The position numbers and the translations under genes are program-made. From Liolophura sinensis (lineage: Eukaryota > Mollusca > Polyplacophora > Chitonida > Chitonidae): a stretch of DNA of 60,000 nucleotides. The notes beneath the pieces are model-generated. The model was not told the DNA's origin and did not search any database. It worked only from the letters and a program-made list of their open reading frames with translations. Below are positions 49,301-50,985 of the stretch, piece after piece (position 1 is the first letter of the stretch; every line of letters begins with the position of its first letter). The stretch lies in assembly GCF_032854445.1 (NCBI RefSeq), contig NC_088297.1:23573127-23633126 (forward strand), given 5' to 3'.

Positions 49301-49974
49301 GACTCATGGACAGCATAATTCCAGCATTAGACACAATATGGACAGCATAATTCCAGCCCTAGACACATGGACAGCATAATTCCAGCACTAGACACAATAT
49401 GGACAGCATAATTCCAGCATTAGGCACAATATGGACAGCATAATTCCAGCACTAGATACATGGACAGCATAATTTCAGCATTAGACACAATATGGACAGC
49501 ATAATTCCAGCACTAGACACATGGACAGCATAATTCCAGCATTAGACACAACAAAGACAGGTCAACTAACCCTGCTTGCCTCTTGATCGCCACAGTCCGA
49601 GTCTACCCCAGCTAAGCTTTGGGTGTGGCTTACTCGATCAATTTTCTCGGAATACTGTCACTGTTTTTATCTTTTCATTTTAAACATACATGTATCAAGC
49701 ACTCATATAAATGTGTAAATATGTGAAAGGTCATAGGTTACATTTGCACCAGACCAAGAAATGAAGCAAAAATATCCCTTTTCATTAAATTTTTATTCTT
49801 AACTCTTCATTCTTCCCTCAAAAATGTTAATGTCCTGTGTATGATTTTTTTGATCACTAAATTTACCCTGAACGCATCAATTTAGAAACCCAGGGTTTAC
49901 AGCTCTAGGAGGACCTACGCGGCCCCTGCACCCCTACCTGTAGGCTCCGTGTGCTCCACTCGGTCTACTCTCAT
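4163..49974 (-). CDS. TRANK1: TRANK1-like gene (TPR, ankyrin, SF1 helicase), whole span of joined exons
   Basis: The whole gene runs right to left. Exons in transcript order are: E1 49938-49974 (candidate), E2 40995-41153, E3 38609-38865, E4 37772-37926, E5 35994-36326, E6 34652-34950, E7 32348-32595, E8 31734-31884, E9 30709-31041, E10 28936-29206, E11 28062-28319, E12 26695-26906, E13 16992-17199, E14 14985-16568, E15 12992-14472, E16 12291-12402, E17 10595-10813, E18 9889-10217, E19 9409-9573, E20 7833-8058, E21 4739-7632, E22 4163-4315. The total is about 10.1 kb, or about 3,350 codons. As I recall, vertebrate TRANK1 is about 2,900 residues. Family identity rests on the order TPR, ankyrin, GRSGTGKTT, DETQ, GDTAQ, NYRS, FEAKGLEFDD, ALTRAR. 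Reading frame and intron phase agree from E14 to the stop. Frame breaks occur in E10, E6, E4 and E3, and a stop is possible in E2. The biochemical role of TRANK1 proteins is not established; a nucleic-acid helicase or translocase is inferred from the motifs. Confidence 0.9.
4739..7632 (-). CDS. TRANK1: TRANK1-like exon E21: C-terminal solenoid with CCCH zinc-finger motif
   Basis: This single 2.9-kb exon encodes about 965 residues with no break. The acceptor is CAG at 7635-7633 (phase 1) and the donor is AAG|GTATAT with GT at 4738-4737 (phase 0). It opens with a TPR-like helix pair (SILFEEGQYDEAMKFAEMA). About 250 residues in, CPKFLSGEGCQESATCHYLH (6883-6824) fits the Cx8Cx5Cx3H spacing of CCCH zinc fingers. 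The rest is mostly helical repeats with no known enzyme motif. Near the end, CGIC (5203-5192) followed by H-x5-x4-H type histidines could form a second zinc site. The length without errors contrasts with the broken 5' exons. Confidence 0.88.
7833..8058 (-). CDS. TRANK1: TRANK1-like exon E20: helical repeat
   Basis: Acceptor TAG is at 8061-8059 (phase 0) and donor CTGG|GTATGT has GT at 7832-7831 (phase 1). Its last G joins GC of E21 to give a glycine codon. It encodes 75 residues from DYNSKGKPLPKAL to VNVLKELG, including TPR-like helices (YKAAEFHRKKGDEQRMLASL). No catalytic residues are seen. It continues the post-helicase solenoid. Confidence 0.85.
8168..8325 (-). mobile_element. SINE family A, head replaced
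   Basis: Tail (atttatttatttatttattt), gattggtgttttacgacgta and gaaaccgggcagagcccggg are well preserved. From about 8326 the sequence no longer matches the family. It lies in the intron between E19 and E20, immediately before a second copy. Confidence 0.88.
8440..8693 (-). mobile_element. SINE family A, full-length copy
   Basis: Tail aatttatttatttatttgat, body gttttacgccgtactcaaga and acggccggagaggaagccag. The head tcacagcgaccgcattggtg, cgctagcgcgctaaccgact is the reverse complement of a tRNA-like A/B-box region. This is the best reference copy in the window. Confidence 0.93.
8830..9001. mobile_element. Element flanked by a perfect 26-bp inverted repeat
   Basis: The 26 bases at 8830-8855 (ccttgtgacatttgttagat...) are exactly the reverse complement of 8976-9001. 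About 120 bp of AT-rich sequence lies between them, including ctagttactagttttactag. No open frame. It could be a MITE, or a recent inverted duplication. Confidence 0.7.
9172..9271 (-). mobile_element. SINE family A, head-only fragment
   Basis: It reads gctggacttggattcacagt, gagaggctcctgggtcattg and ggccagggaggcccc, only the tRNA-like side. Confidence 0.8.
9409..9573 (-). CDS. TRANK1: TRANK1-like exon E19: TPR-like repeat
   Basis: Acceptor TAG lies at 9576-9574 and donor AAG|GTGAGT has GT at 9408-9407. The exon is 165 bp, phase 0 at both ends. It encodes MEKAGGLYKMCNLNYEASRC and then two helix-turn-helix units (QQGLYRQAISTL and NSYDMAIDVLNRY) typical of TPR arrays. The first ATG is internal to the protein, not a start. 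Confidence 0.85.
9889..10217 (-). CDS. TRANK1: TRANK1-like exon E18: helical repeats after the helicase core
   Basis: Acceptor CAG is at 10220-10218 (phase 1) and donor GAG|GTGAGG has GT at 9888-9887 (phase 0). It encodes about 110 residues with repeated amphipathic helices (WLKRGDDFMKHRLYEVAAKC, AAEQYLIKCHMKAEAARCL, AARLYDKMGE). These resemble TPR or clathrin-repeat-like solenoids. It directly follows helicase motif VI in E17. Confidence 0.85.
10595..10813 (-). CDS. TRANK1: TRANK1-like exon E17: SF1 helicase motif VI
   Basis: Acceptor CAG lies at 10816-10814 (phase 1) and donor GAAG|GTACAA has GT at 10594-10593 (phase 1). It encodes SELKHLYTALTRARVNVWIF, the UvrD/SF1 motif VI with its arginines (consensus YVALTRA+). 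In SF1 enzymes these contact ATP and couple hydrolysis to movement. The exon is 219 bp and closes the helicase core. Confidence 0.9.
10820..11795. other. Intron between E16 and E17; nothing recognised
   Basis: AT-rich unique sequence with short frames lacking domains. Confidence 0.4.
11800..12165. repeat. Dispersed repeat R2, copy 2
   Basis: Ordered matches to 2300-2670 (cctggggctagg, tatgaacagctgcaat, cttgcgattatcgactt). Its right end (tacgaatggtatacgaatgt) reappears inverted in the 65-bp minisatellite at 17401-17620. Confidence 0.55.
12291..12402 (-). CDS. TRANK1: TRANK1-like exon E16: short helicase linker exon
   Basis: Acceptor CAG is at 12405-12403 (phase 0) after a T-rich tract. Donor ACAG|GTAGGG has GT at 12290-12289 (phase 1). 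It encodes AKKEWRVVTEFLHRLSGDE and a Ser/Thr/Glu-rich stretch. Phases join E15 (ends phase 0) and E17 (starts phase 1), which is the main evidence that it is real. Confidence 0.82.
12410..12985. other. Intron between E15 and E16; nothing recognised
   Basis: It contains two loosely similar lines, acagcatagagagtaagacc (12562) and acagcatggagagtaaggca (12925). These suggest an old local duplication. No gene. Confidence 0.4.
12992..14472 (-). CDS. TRANK1: TRANK1-like exon E15: acidic linker and SF1 motifs II-V
   Basis: Acceptor CAG is at 14475-14473 (phase 1) and donor CAG|GTAAGG has GT at 12991-12990 (phase 0). The first 60 residues are extremely acidic (runs of E and D at about 14300-14470). 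Then follow VYVDETQDFTQAE (motif II, DETQ at 13576-13565), FFTGDTAQGI (motif III), LTHNYRSHAGIL (motif IV) and FEAKGLEFDDILLYNFF (motif V). These motifs define a UvrD/Rep-type SF1 ATPase. The large acidic insert between Walker A (in E14) and motif II is a spacer of unknown role. Confidence 0.92.
14478..14980. other. Intron between E14 and E15; nothing recognised
   Basis: Unique AT-rich sequence without repeats or open frames of note. Confidence 0.4.
14985..16568 (-). CDS. TRANK1: TRANK1-like exon E14: third ankyrin module end and Walker A
   Basis: Acceptor CAG is at 16571-16569 (phase 1) and donor ACAG|GTAAGT has GT at 14984-14983 (phase 1). It opens inside an ankyrin unit (NFDLLERLLEMYDQDQ, then SSLYHMAAKCRYS and SSGRVPLDYIS). 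A charged, low-complexity linker follows, then the helicase N-terminal part. PVLLLGRSGTGKTTCCLYRL carries the P-loop GRSGTGKTT (15129-15103). The neighbouring acidic patch (GDGLHIVEDIEQGLEDLDGE) is typical of disordered linkers. Confidence 0.92.
16868..16955 (-). mobile_element. SINE family A, short diverged fragment
   Basis: It reads acttttattttttacgcctc, aagaacatttcacttataag and gaggaaacctggcagagctt. Confidence 0.65.
16992..17199 (-). CDS. TRANK1: TRANK1-like exon E13: ankyrin repeats
   Basis: Acceptor CAG is at 17202-17200 (phase 0) and donor AAAG|GTATGT has GT at 16991-16990 (phase 1). It encodes IRILLDNGAFLQATPEITDE and then IIPVLLQHGAQPKRVRLTHG and DTPLHAALKVALELDK, the last matching the ankyrin consensus DTPLHxA. 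The intron after ALELDK falls at the same place as in the two other ankyrin modules. Confidence 0.88.
17401..17620. repeat. 65-bp tandem repeat, about 3.3 copies
   Basis: Units start at 17401, 17466, 17531 and 17596 with cagtggcatcaagtactgta. Each contains gtccgacattcgtataccat, the reverse complement of sequence at the end of dispersed repeat R2 (12104-12137). It lies in the intron about 200 bp upstream of E13. Confidence 0.85.
17630..19200. other. Intron sequence with a C homopolymer; no gene recognised
   Basis: No domain-bearing frame was found. A run of 14 C lies at 18356-18369. Open frames here (for example 18447-18836 on the plus strand) have no recognisable features. Confidence 0.4.
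19227..19601 (-). CDS. Small unidentified ORF (124 codons) inside the large intron
   Basis: An uninterrupted frame runs from ATG at 19601 to a stop at 19227. Its composition is even and protein-like: charged and aromatic residues are mixed, as in VRFPLDDWETGMLDIGSKF and TSWQFQLLSLAERQHNPSI. I recognise no family. Just upstream (minus strand) is a GC-rich patch with a GGCGCCAAAA motif resembling an E2F site. It could be a small nested gene, a retrocopy or part of an interspersed element, since dispersed repeat R1 begins about 170 bp away. Coding status is uncertain. Confidence 0.3.
   Translation of the reverse strand: MKSVLGGELPSELPKCSSHISGRTLLPFKLVNSTVRFPLDDWETGMLDIGSKFTRTSWQFQLLSLAERQHNPSINYRVLKMEDVMDSPIYASFAIFRRYVYGEENGQNYAVGTTRKKKCALFSL
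19770..20260. repeat. Dispersed repeat R1, copy 1
   Basis: From ggacaagacaacacctggct onward this block matches 56885-57510 over several hundred bases (cagccattttgagaatttta, cgcggcctaaactgtgacgt, actccatgaagtgac). Substitutions are scattered, and copy 2 carries about 150 bp extra near its right side. It is an interspersed element of unknown class. No open frame is shared by both copies, so it is probably non-autonomous. Confidence 0.75.
20270..21975. other. Intron sequence; nothing recognised
   Basis: Both strands hold only short open frames without domains. The stretch runs up to the 67-bp satellite. Confidence 0.4.
21979..25991 (-). repeat. 67-bp satellite array, about 60 copies
   Basis: Units begin attct(a/g)aggatacagaaag and recur every 67 bp with few indels over 4 kb. 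Copies differ by scattered substitutions (for example taggaaaatt versus taggacaatt). Because 67 is not a multiple of 3, three units make a 201-bp open cycle. This explains the ladder of about 64-residue minus-strand frames, which are not genes. On the minus strand each unit reads cctctttctgtatcctcag, a polypyrimidine tract ending in AG like a splice acceptor. The array fills much of the 9.5-kb intron between E12 and E13. Confidence 0.97.
26280..26492 (-). mobile_element. tRNA-derived SINE (family A)
   Basis: The low end has attggtgttttacaccttac followed by tcaagaatatttta. The middle has aggaaatcgggcagagcctg. The high end carries the tRNA-like head (ttgaactcacagcaacctaa, ggccatggaggcccc). The head is at the high coordinate, so the element reads on the minus strand. 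Confidence 0.85.
26695..26906 (-). CDS. TRANK1: TRANK1-like exon E12
   Basis: Acceptor CAG lies at 26909-26907 (phase 1) and donor GAG|GTACAT has GT at 26694-26693 (phase 0). It encodes 71 residues including LPQETYRGLIRQLAIRKRW and DVIRCDQLQSNALYRTE. Helical content is high. It leads into the ankyrin repeat of E13, although 9.5 kb of intron separates them. Confidence 0.82.
27458..27612 (-). mobile_element. SINE family A, internally deleted copy
   Basis: It contains acgacggaggccagcatcat, ggtgggag and cacaaccatccgcaggttgc, then acggccggagaggaagccag and a tRNA-like head remnant (cgctagcactctaaccaac). The ATTT-side tail is missing or diverged. Confidence 0.8.
28062..28319 (-). CDS. TRANK1: TRANK1-like exon E11
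   Basis: Acceptor TAG lies at 28322-28320 (phase 1) and donor CCAG|GTATGT has GT at 28061-28060 (phase 1). It encodes 85 residues: a basic linker (KEPSQKAKKKPPVRSR), a cysteine-containing segment (CDRCVSHLTACRSLHQKGDS) and a helical tail. The exon was reconstructed by phase matching. It is too interrupted by neighbouring stops to stand out as an open frame. Confidence 0.82.
28936..29206 (-). CDS. TRANK1: TRANK1-like exon E10: second ankyrin module end, one-base frameshift
   Basis: Acceptor CAG is at 29209-29207 (phase 1) and donor AATG|GTGAGG has GT at 28935-28934. The frame reads DLTILEIVMKTRKRQEVAK, then QSAADLLIRLGVDRHQRDEQ and GK. It breaks at a run of five A (minus strand; T run at 29008-29012). 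With four A the frame would continue as GKTPADYLPADSNLAPMF, matching the ankyrin GxTPxxY pattern. The exon is 271 bp, whereas its phases require 270. The extra base is therefore supported by both homology and phase arithmetic. Confidence 0.82.
29339..29483. mobile_element. Short inverted-repeat element (MITE-like)
   Basis: A 145-bp block is bounded by gggcctggtgtcacaaa at the left and tttgtgaaactgggccc at the right, which are imperfect reverse complements. The inner arms also partly pair (cgtac..gtacg). A related left half lies at 29972-30085. No coding capacity was seen. Confidence 0.6.
29972..30085. mobile_element. Partial copy of the MITE-like element
   Basis: It starts gggcccagagtcacaaagat and continues with gttgtacacatac, similar to the right arm of 29339-29483 read in reverse. 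A matching opposite terminus is not evident. Confidence 0.4.
30709..31041 (-). CDS. TRANK1: TRANK1-like exon E9: second ankyrin module start
   Basis: Acceptor CAG is at 31044-31042 (phase 1) and donor ATGG|GTAAGT has GT at 30708-30707 (phase 1). It encodes DYKPFLKMLGRVAKPIISSV, then FNLLLSLMFMGASPD and KGDTRYHAALRLALHM. The last matches the DTPLHxAL ankyrin pattern and the equivalent positions in E5 and E13. The frame is intact at 333 bp, the same length as E5. Confidence 0.88.
31505..31760 (-). repeat. 50-52 bp minisatellite containing the E8 exon end and splice donor
   Basis: The motif gctgactcacccttgatctg recurs at 31520, 31572, 31622, 31672 and 31724. The rightmost copy spans the real E8 end (ATCAAGG|GTGAGTC). 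The others lie in the intron and keep the same exon-tail plus donor text with one to three changes. Intronic copies read into TGA if used as extended exon. Confidence 0.92.
31734..31884 (-). CDS. TRANK1: TRANK1-like exon E8: TPR repeat
   Basis: Acceptor TAG lies at 31887-31885 (phase 0) and donor AAGG|GTGAGT has GT at 31733-31732 (phase 1). It encodes GYWRKGQVLKSQGRYTDAFL followed by TYREGFECDKRSEESELCL. This is a canonical TPR second half that continues the E7 helix pair. Its last 40 bases and donor are repeated four more times in the following intron. Confidence 0.88.
32060..32225. mobile_element. Possible SINE-like fragment
   Basis: It contains tgactgattggtgttttaac and caagatttcggttatatgat, which resemble the tail region of lophotrochozoan SINEs but are diverged from families A and B here. 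No tRNA-like head was found. Confidence 0.3.
32348..32595 (-). CDS. TRANK1: TRANK1-like exon E7: TPR repeats
   Basis: Acceptor TAG is at 32598-32596 (phase 1) and donor CAAG|GTACTA has GT at 32347-32346 (phase 0). It encodes GRLEELREIGKTCMKNRAYA, then DALSKYSEGIKLAG and NRSAVYTKLGNLKAALKDAE, ending NPSWPK. This is the classic TPR pattern seen in Hop/STI1-type repeats, with W-K at the end of the helix. It joins to GYWRKG of E8 in frame. Confidence 0.92.
32637..34229. repeat. 47-bp minisatellite with a stem-loop in each unit, about 34 copies
   Basis: Each unit reads tttagtcaggaagaggcgtg then gaaacagactaaacggccac. The arms tttagtc and gactaaa are perfect reverse complements about 19 bp apart, so every unit can fold into a 7-bp stem. 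Spacing is 47 bp (for example 32678 to 32725). Unit variants ggccgccgac and ggccacagac alternate irregularly. A longer block around 33180-33290 is repeated at about 33310-33420. The array starts about 40 bp upstream of the E7 acceptor. Confidence 0.95.
34652..34950 (-). CDS. TRANK1: TRANK1-like exon E6: first ankyrin module end, one-base frameshift
   Basis: Acceptor CAG lies at 34953-34951 (phase 1) and donor CCTG|GTATGT has GT at 34651-34650. The frame reads GSFQLLKYLLERLHADFEAK, GDSAYHIVVKSGKANTTVGE and RLLLNNGCRCDIRDKAGKLP, then W. It breaks where the plus strand has cc at 34742-34743. One more G on the minus strand would give PWEYLNPTDQVYSLLQRK and then the correct phase into E7 (HLPDPG|DLRGRL). 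The exon is 299 bp, one short of the 300 its phases require. Confidence 0.82.
34960..35990. other. Intron between E5 and E6; nothing recognised
   Basis: AT-rich unique sequence with A-runs near 35606-35625. No repeat array or coding exon was recognised. Confidence 0.4.
35994..36326 (-). CDS. TRANK1: TRANK1-like exon E5: first ankyrin module start
   Basis: Acceptor CAG is at 36329-36327 (phase 1) and donor TGTG|GTGAGT has GT at 35993-35992 (phase 1). It encodes NFMVESIQASAGEWKKVLKR, a helical segment, then LAVVLLKEGADLKTVW and DDLPLLAALTVGLRC, an ankyrin-type unit. Exon length (333 bp) and end position match E9, which suggests internal duplication. Confidence 0.88.
36358..36607 (-). mobile_element. 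SINE family A
   Basis: The tail side tttatttgatcagtgtttta is at the low end, and ccatccgcaagttgctgcaa is in the middle. The head remnant (attcacagcgatccacagcg, then ttagccatggaggcccc) is at the high end. It is inserted in the intron upstream of E5 and is moderately diverged. Confidence 0.85.
37205..37800 (-). repeat. About 100-bp minisatellite containing the E4 exon end and splice donor
   Basis: Blocks with ctccaccagacagtccactc and cacctttcaccttagttgct recur at roughly 92-110 bp spacing about six times. The rightmost block overlaps the real end of E4 and its donor (GAAAG|GTGAGTG). The others copy about 49 bp of exon tail, the donor and intron beginning. The intronic copies preserve the expected reading frame, while the exon copy has one extra base. 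Confidence 0.9.
37772..37926 (-). CDS. TRANK1: TRANK1-like exon E4: TPR-like exon with frame breaks
   Basis: Acceptor TAG lies at 37929-37927 and donor GAAAG|GTGAGT has GT at 37771-37770 (phase 1). One frame gives a clear TPR helix pair, NWLVAKSLALLGALDQALTC. It is out of phase with the end of E3 unless one base is dropped at the exon start. A second break is a GG at 37808-37809 where all neighbouring repeat copies have one G. Removing it restores VDCLVEI. The exon is 155 bp, and two fewer bases would satisfy both phases. It is either damaged or mis-sequenced. Confidence 0.65.
38022..38231 (-). mobile_element. SINE family A
   Basis: Low end: gcatttatttgattggtatt. Middle: atcatggtgggaggaaacca. 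The high end has a decayed head (aacttgaactcacaactacc, ttaggccatgggggcacccc). It lies between E3 and E4. Confidence 0.8.
38609..38865 (-). CDS. TRANK1: TRANK1-like exon E3: TPR repeats, one-base frameshift
   Basis: Acceptor CAG is at 38868-38866 (phase 1) and donor CCAG|GTAAAC has GT at 38608-38607 (phase 1). The first frame encodes QYMFALAEDSVKSGKTALLA then GRYDEAEQHLQKAYGIYQQL, a textbook TPR. It then meets a TGA. The second frame continues as DMSRLLTQVMLYQKMGLYQL and ALEKASEL, another TPR. The exon is 257 bp where 258 is needed. One base therefore seems missing between about 38705 and 38750. Confidence 0.78.
39240..40195. repeat. 28-bp minisatellite, about 33 copies
   Basis: The unit is gtgtgacataactgccaacc then tctcccag, repeated with indels of one to a few bases. 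The 28-bp period keeps long minus-strand frames open (up to about 255 codons) as a by-product. It lies in the intron between E2 and E3. Confidence 0.95.
40200..40322 (+). mobile_element. SINE family A fragment, tail half, plus orientation
   Basis: It contains gtatggttgttggtgtcccc-like text, then cataatactgtcctctgccg, tattctcgagcacagctcaa and aagcaaataagtaaac. This is the reverse complement of the tail half seen elsewhere. It abuts the 28-bp array. Confidence 0.6.
40573..40830 (-). mobile_element. SINE family A, near full-length
   Basis: Tail (atttatttatttatttattt), then acggcggccagcataatgat, gggcagagccaggggaaatc and the tRNA-like head (actcacagcaactgcattgg, tgaggggctcctgggttgtt). Confidence 0.88.
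40835..40925 (+). mobile_element. SINE family A fragment, opposite orientation
   Basis: It reads actctcccaccataatgctg, then attcttgagcacagagtaaa and acaccaataaataaacaaat, the reverse complement of a family A tail half. It lies tail-out next to the copy at 40573-40830, forming an inverted pair. Confidence 0.75.
40995..41153 (-). CDS. TRANK1: TRANK1-like exon E2: proline-rich N-terminal exon, alternative acceptors
   Basis: Donor TTTG|GTATGT has GT at 40994-40993 (phase 1). Its last G joins CG of E3 to give SMGF-A-QYMFALAED. The coding text reads PRGPPWANPFEPPYRQPSLE and then DVLAFQHMMTGSMGF. With the best acceptor (CAG at 41156-41154) the frame meets TAA at 41133-41131 after seven codons. An AG ending at 41130 would start the exon at 41129, 24 bp later in the same phase, and would avoid the stop. 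Internal ATGs near the exon end could also be the true start. Confidence 0.65.
41315..41600. repeat. About 77-bp tandem repeat with palindromic arms, about 3.5 copies
   Basis: ggtacatgtagttacctgta recurs near 41319, 41396 and 41471. Within each unit atgtagttac and gtaactacat are perfect 10-bp reverse complements about 16 bp apart, so each unit can form a hairpin. The last copy is truncated and rearranged. Confidence 0.85.
41610..42135. other. Intronic or upstream sequence; nothing recognised
   Basis: Short open frames at 41528-41773 and 41842-42063 carry no recognisable domain. No array was seen. Confidence 0.4.
42138..42270 (-). mobile_element. SINE family A, tail-half fragment
   Basis: It reads ttgatttgattggtatttaa, then ctcaagaatatatttcacct and cctatgaccatctgcaggtt. 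The tRNA head is absent and the copy is heavily diverged. Confidence 0.75.
42320..42458. repeat. GT/GGA-rich short tandem repeat with G homopolymer
   Basis: gggttggagtgtgg units of about 12-16 bp are repeated about nine times, ending in a 14-G run (42444-42457). The minus strand is correspondingly CCCACACTCCAACC-rich and opens a proline/histidine-rich frame that is not a gene. Confidence 0.85.
42676..43010 (-). mobile_element. tRNA-derived SINE (family B), near full-length
   Basis: The low end gagtgagtgagtgctcgggg is the simple-repeat tail. The body contains gtttagcgttgtacttaaca and gcctccttgttgcaggatgg. The high end (gcctccggaagcggacgttc, taccaacttgctatctgggc) is a tRNA-like head read on the minus strand with A box GTTGGTAGAACG. 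It matches 56155-56482. Confidence 0.85.
43075..43215 (-). mobile_element. SINE family A fragment
   Basis: It reads tgatgttttacgctgtactc, then aagattatttcacttgaaag and accctccgcacgttactgca. The head is missing. Confidence 0.75.
43220..44105. other. Intronic or upstream unique sequence; nothing recognised
   Basis: AT-rich, no array and no recognisable exon. Confidence 0.4.
44110..45082 (+). repeat. 36-bp tandem repeat, about 27 copies, open in a 12-codon cycle
   Basis: The unit is aggttcatgatacagacaac then tgaaaactgtgaagga. The period of exactly 36 bp, with almost no indels, keeps a 321-codon plus-strand frame (GRFMIQTTENCE cycle) and a 230-codon minus-strand frame open. Changes are nearly all substitutions at a few positions. 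No flanking coding exon or start context supports a protein. Confidence 0.95.
45090..45598. other. Unique AT-rich sequence; nothing recognised
   Basis: No open frame of note and no repeat family recognised. Confidence 0.4.
45600..45735 (+). mobile_element. SINE family A, tail half, plus orientation
   Basis: It reads ggaaggtctgacagcaaccg, tgctggccgccgtcgtataa, attcttgagcacggcgtaaa and acaccaatcaaacaaaaaat, the best-preserved plus-oriented copy. Confidence 0.85.
45740..46835. other. Unique sequence; only weak exon-like signals
   Basis: A 99-bp interval at 46077-46175 has acceptor- and donor-like ends on the minus strand and one open frame. Its frame does not fit the phases of E1/E2 (see the rejected list). 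Nothing else was recognised. Confidence 0.4.
46838..47012. repeat. 90-bp direct duplication
   Basis: gtcaatggactataact recurs at 46855 and 46945, and the following gaaggcagtattaccagcac, ataaacagcccaggaacaaa is repeated nearly exactly. There are two copies only, which suggests a recent event. Confidence 0.88.
47400..47760. repeat. 23-bp tandem repeat rich in palindromes, about 15 copies
   Basis: The unit is ttggtacacatgtatgtaat then gta (starts at 47404, 47427 and so on). Several units hold the perfect 16-bp palindrome acatgtatatacatgt. Open frames on both strands follow from the absence of stops in the unit and are not genes. Confidence 0.93.
48075..49555. repeat. 29/32-bp mixed-unit tandem repeat, about 48 copies
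   Basis: Two related units interleave: cagcataattccagcattag then acacaacatgga (32 bp), and cagcataattccaacactag then actcatgga (29 bp). Pairs and triplets of units recur in the same order (for example at 48340-48600), which suggests amplification of multi-unit blocks. Confidence 0.93.
49560..49935. other. Unique sequence downstream (minus strand) of candidate E1; nothing recognised
   Basis: No array. The plus-strand stretch at 49560-49640 is GC-richer than its surroundings but has no recognisable exon. Confidence 0.35.
49938..49974 (-). CDS. TRANK1: Candidate first coding exon E1 of the TRANK1-like gene
   Basis: An ATG at 49974-49972 (context GTAGCGATGA, G at -3) follows an in-frame TGA. 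It opens MRVDRVEHTEPT and ends in ACAG|GTAGGG (GT at 49937-49936), phase 1, the phase E2 requires. There is no homology support, because N-termini of this family vary. The 8.8-kb intron to E2 is filled with repeats. The start could equally lie in E2, with this exon being non-coding or unrelated. Confidence 0.3.
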
Positions 49975-49979
49975 CGCTA

Positions 49980-50360
49980 CACAGAGTAACCTTCAGCAGA
50001 TTTTGATCTCAGGTGCACCTATACCTACTGTAATTCACTTAAACTTCAGCGCTTTTAAGTGATAAATTTTCCTTGATTCTGACAGATTCATCCACCTTAG
50101 AGTGCCACCGGAGTTATTTATGAACTTTTACTATTTTAAAAACTTAGGTGTTAGCACTAAAAGTACACTGCATCATTTTAATACCACATTATATATGTGC
50201 CTCTGAAAGCGTATTTTACATACATGTACCTGGTGTTAAACTTTTACAGGTGAGATACAGGTGAGATACAATATGTAGATGTAGGCCTACATGTTTGTAT
50301 GTACAGTCCCACTTGTACACAAAAAGTGGAAATACAGGCATGATGATCCCAAATGATTCA
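49980..50360. other. Possible upstream region of the TRANK1-like gene
   Basis: If E1 is right, the promoter lies here. No clear TATA box or CpG-rich block is visible. A short direct repeat (aggtgagatac, twice near 50250-50270) is present. Confidence 0.25.
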
Positions 50361-50367
50361 AGTAACC

Positions 50368-50396
50368 ATTAAATAAATAAATAAATAAATAAATAA
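50368..50396. repeat. (TAAA)n microsatellite
   Basis: Uninterrupted taaa tetranucleotides, about seven copies. It could be the orphaned tail of a SINE. Confidence 0.9.
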
Positions 50397-50539
50397 AGAC
50401 TAGTGTTTATGCTGATGCATCCAGGGCCGAAGTCTTACCTACACTGTATATACGCTTACATCCTCTAAAGACAGCTAGTGGTCAAGGAACCACAGTAGCT
50501 GTATTTACAGATGTATGTGTGTTCACTGCCTAGCACTTC

Positions 50540-50589
50540 AGCAGGAGAGTGAGGGAGGGAGAGAGGGAGAAAGAGAGAGAGAGAGAGGC
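50540..50589. repeat. GA-rich microsatellite
   Basis: Purine-only tract of gagagtgagggaggga-like text passing into (GA)n. Confidence 0.85.
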
Positions 50590-50754
50590 AATAAATCTTA
50601 TCCCCTCTCCCCCAAACTCCACACCCAGGGTGAGATGTCCACTTGTACAAACTCTATGATCTTTGTCAACTTCCAGGGCACACCCCTCAGACTTGGGTGA
50701 CAGAGTGGGCATACTAGATCCTGCATAGGATTGACAACTACAAATAAAGGAATA

Positions 50755-50985
50755 CTTACTTAATTGGTGTTTTACGCTGTACTTCAGAATATTTCCCTTA
50801 TACAACAGTGGCCAGGGTCATGGTGGGAGAAAACGGAAACCCATGACCATCAACAGGTTTCTGCCAGACCTTCCCAAATACGGCTGGAGACTAGAACTCA
50901 AAGCAACCGCATTGGTGAGGGGTTCCCAGACCATTGCGCTACACTGACACGCTAACCACTAAGTCGCGGTATACTCTCTCCATGA
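50755..50985 (-). mobile_element. SINE family A, parent of the adjacent satellite
   Basis: It runs from aattggtgttttacgctgta through ctggagactagaactcaaag to the head at attgcgctacactgacacgc, taaccactaagtcgcggtat. The head text is the same as the unit of the 55-bp satellite that follows immediately. Confidence 0.88.
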
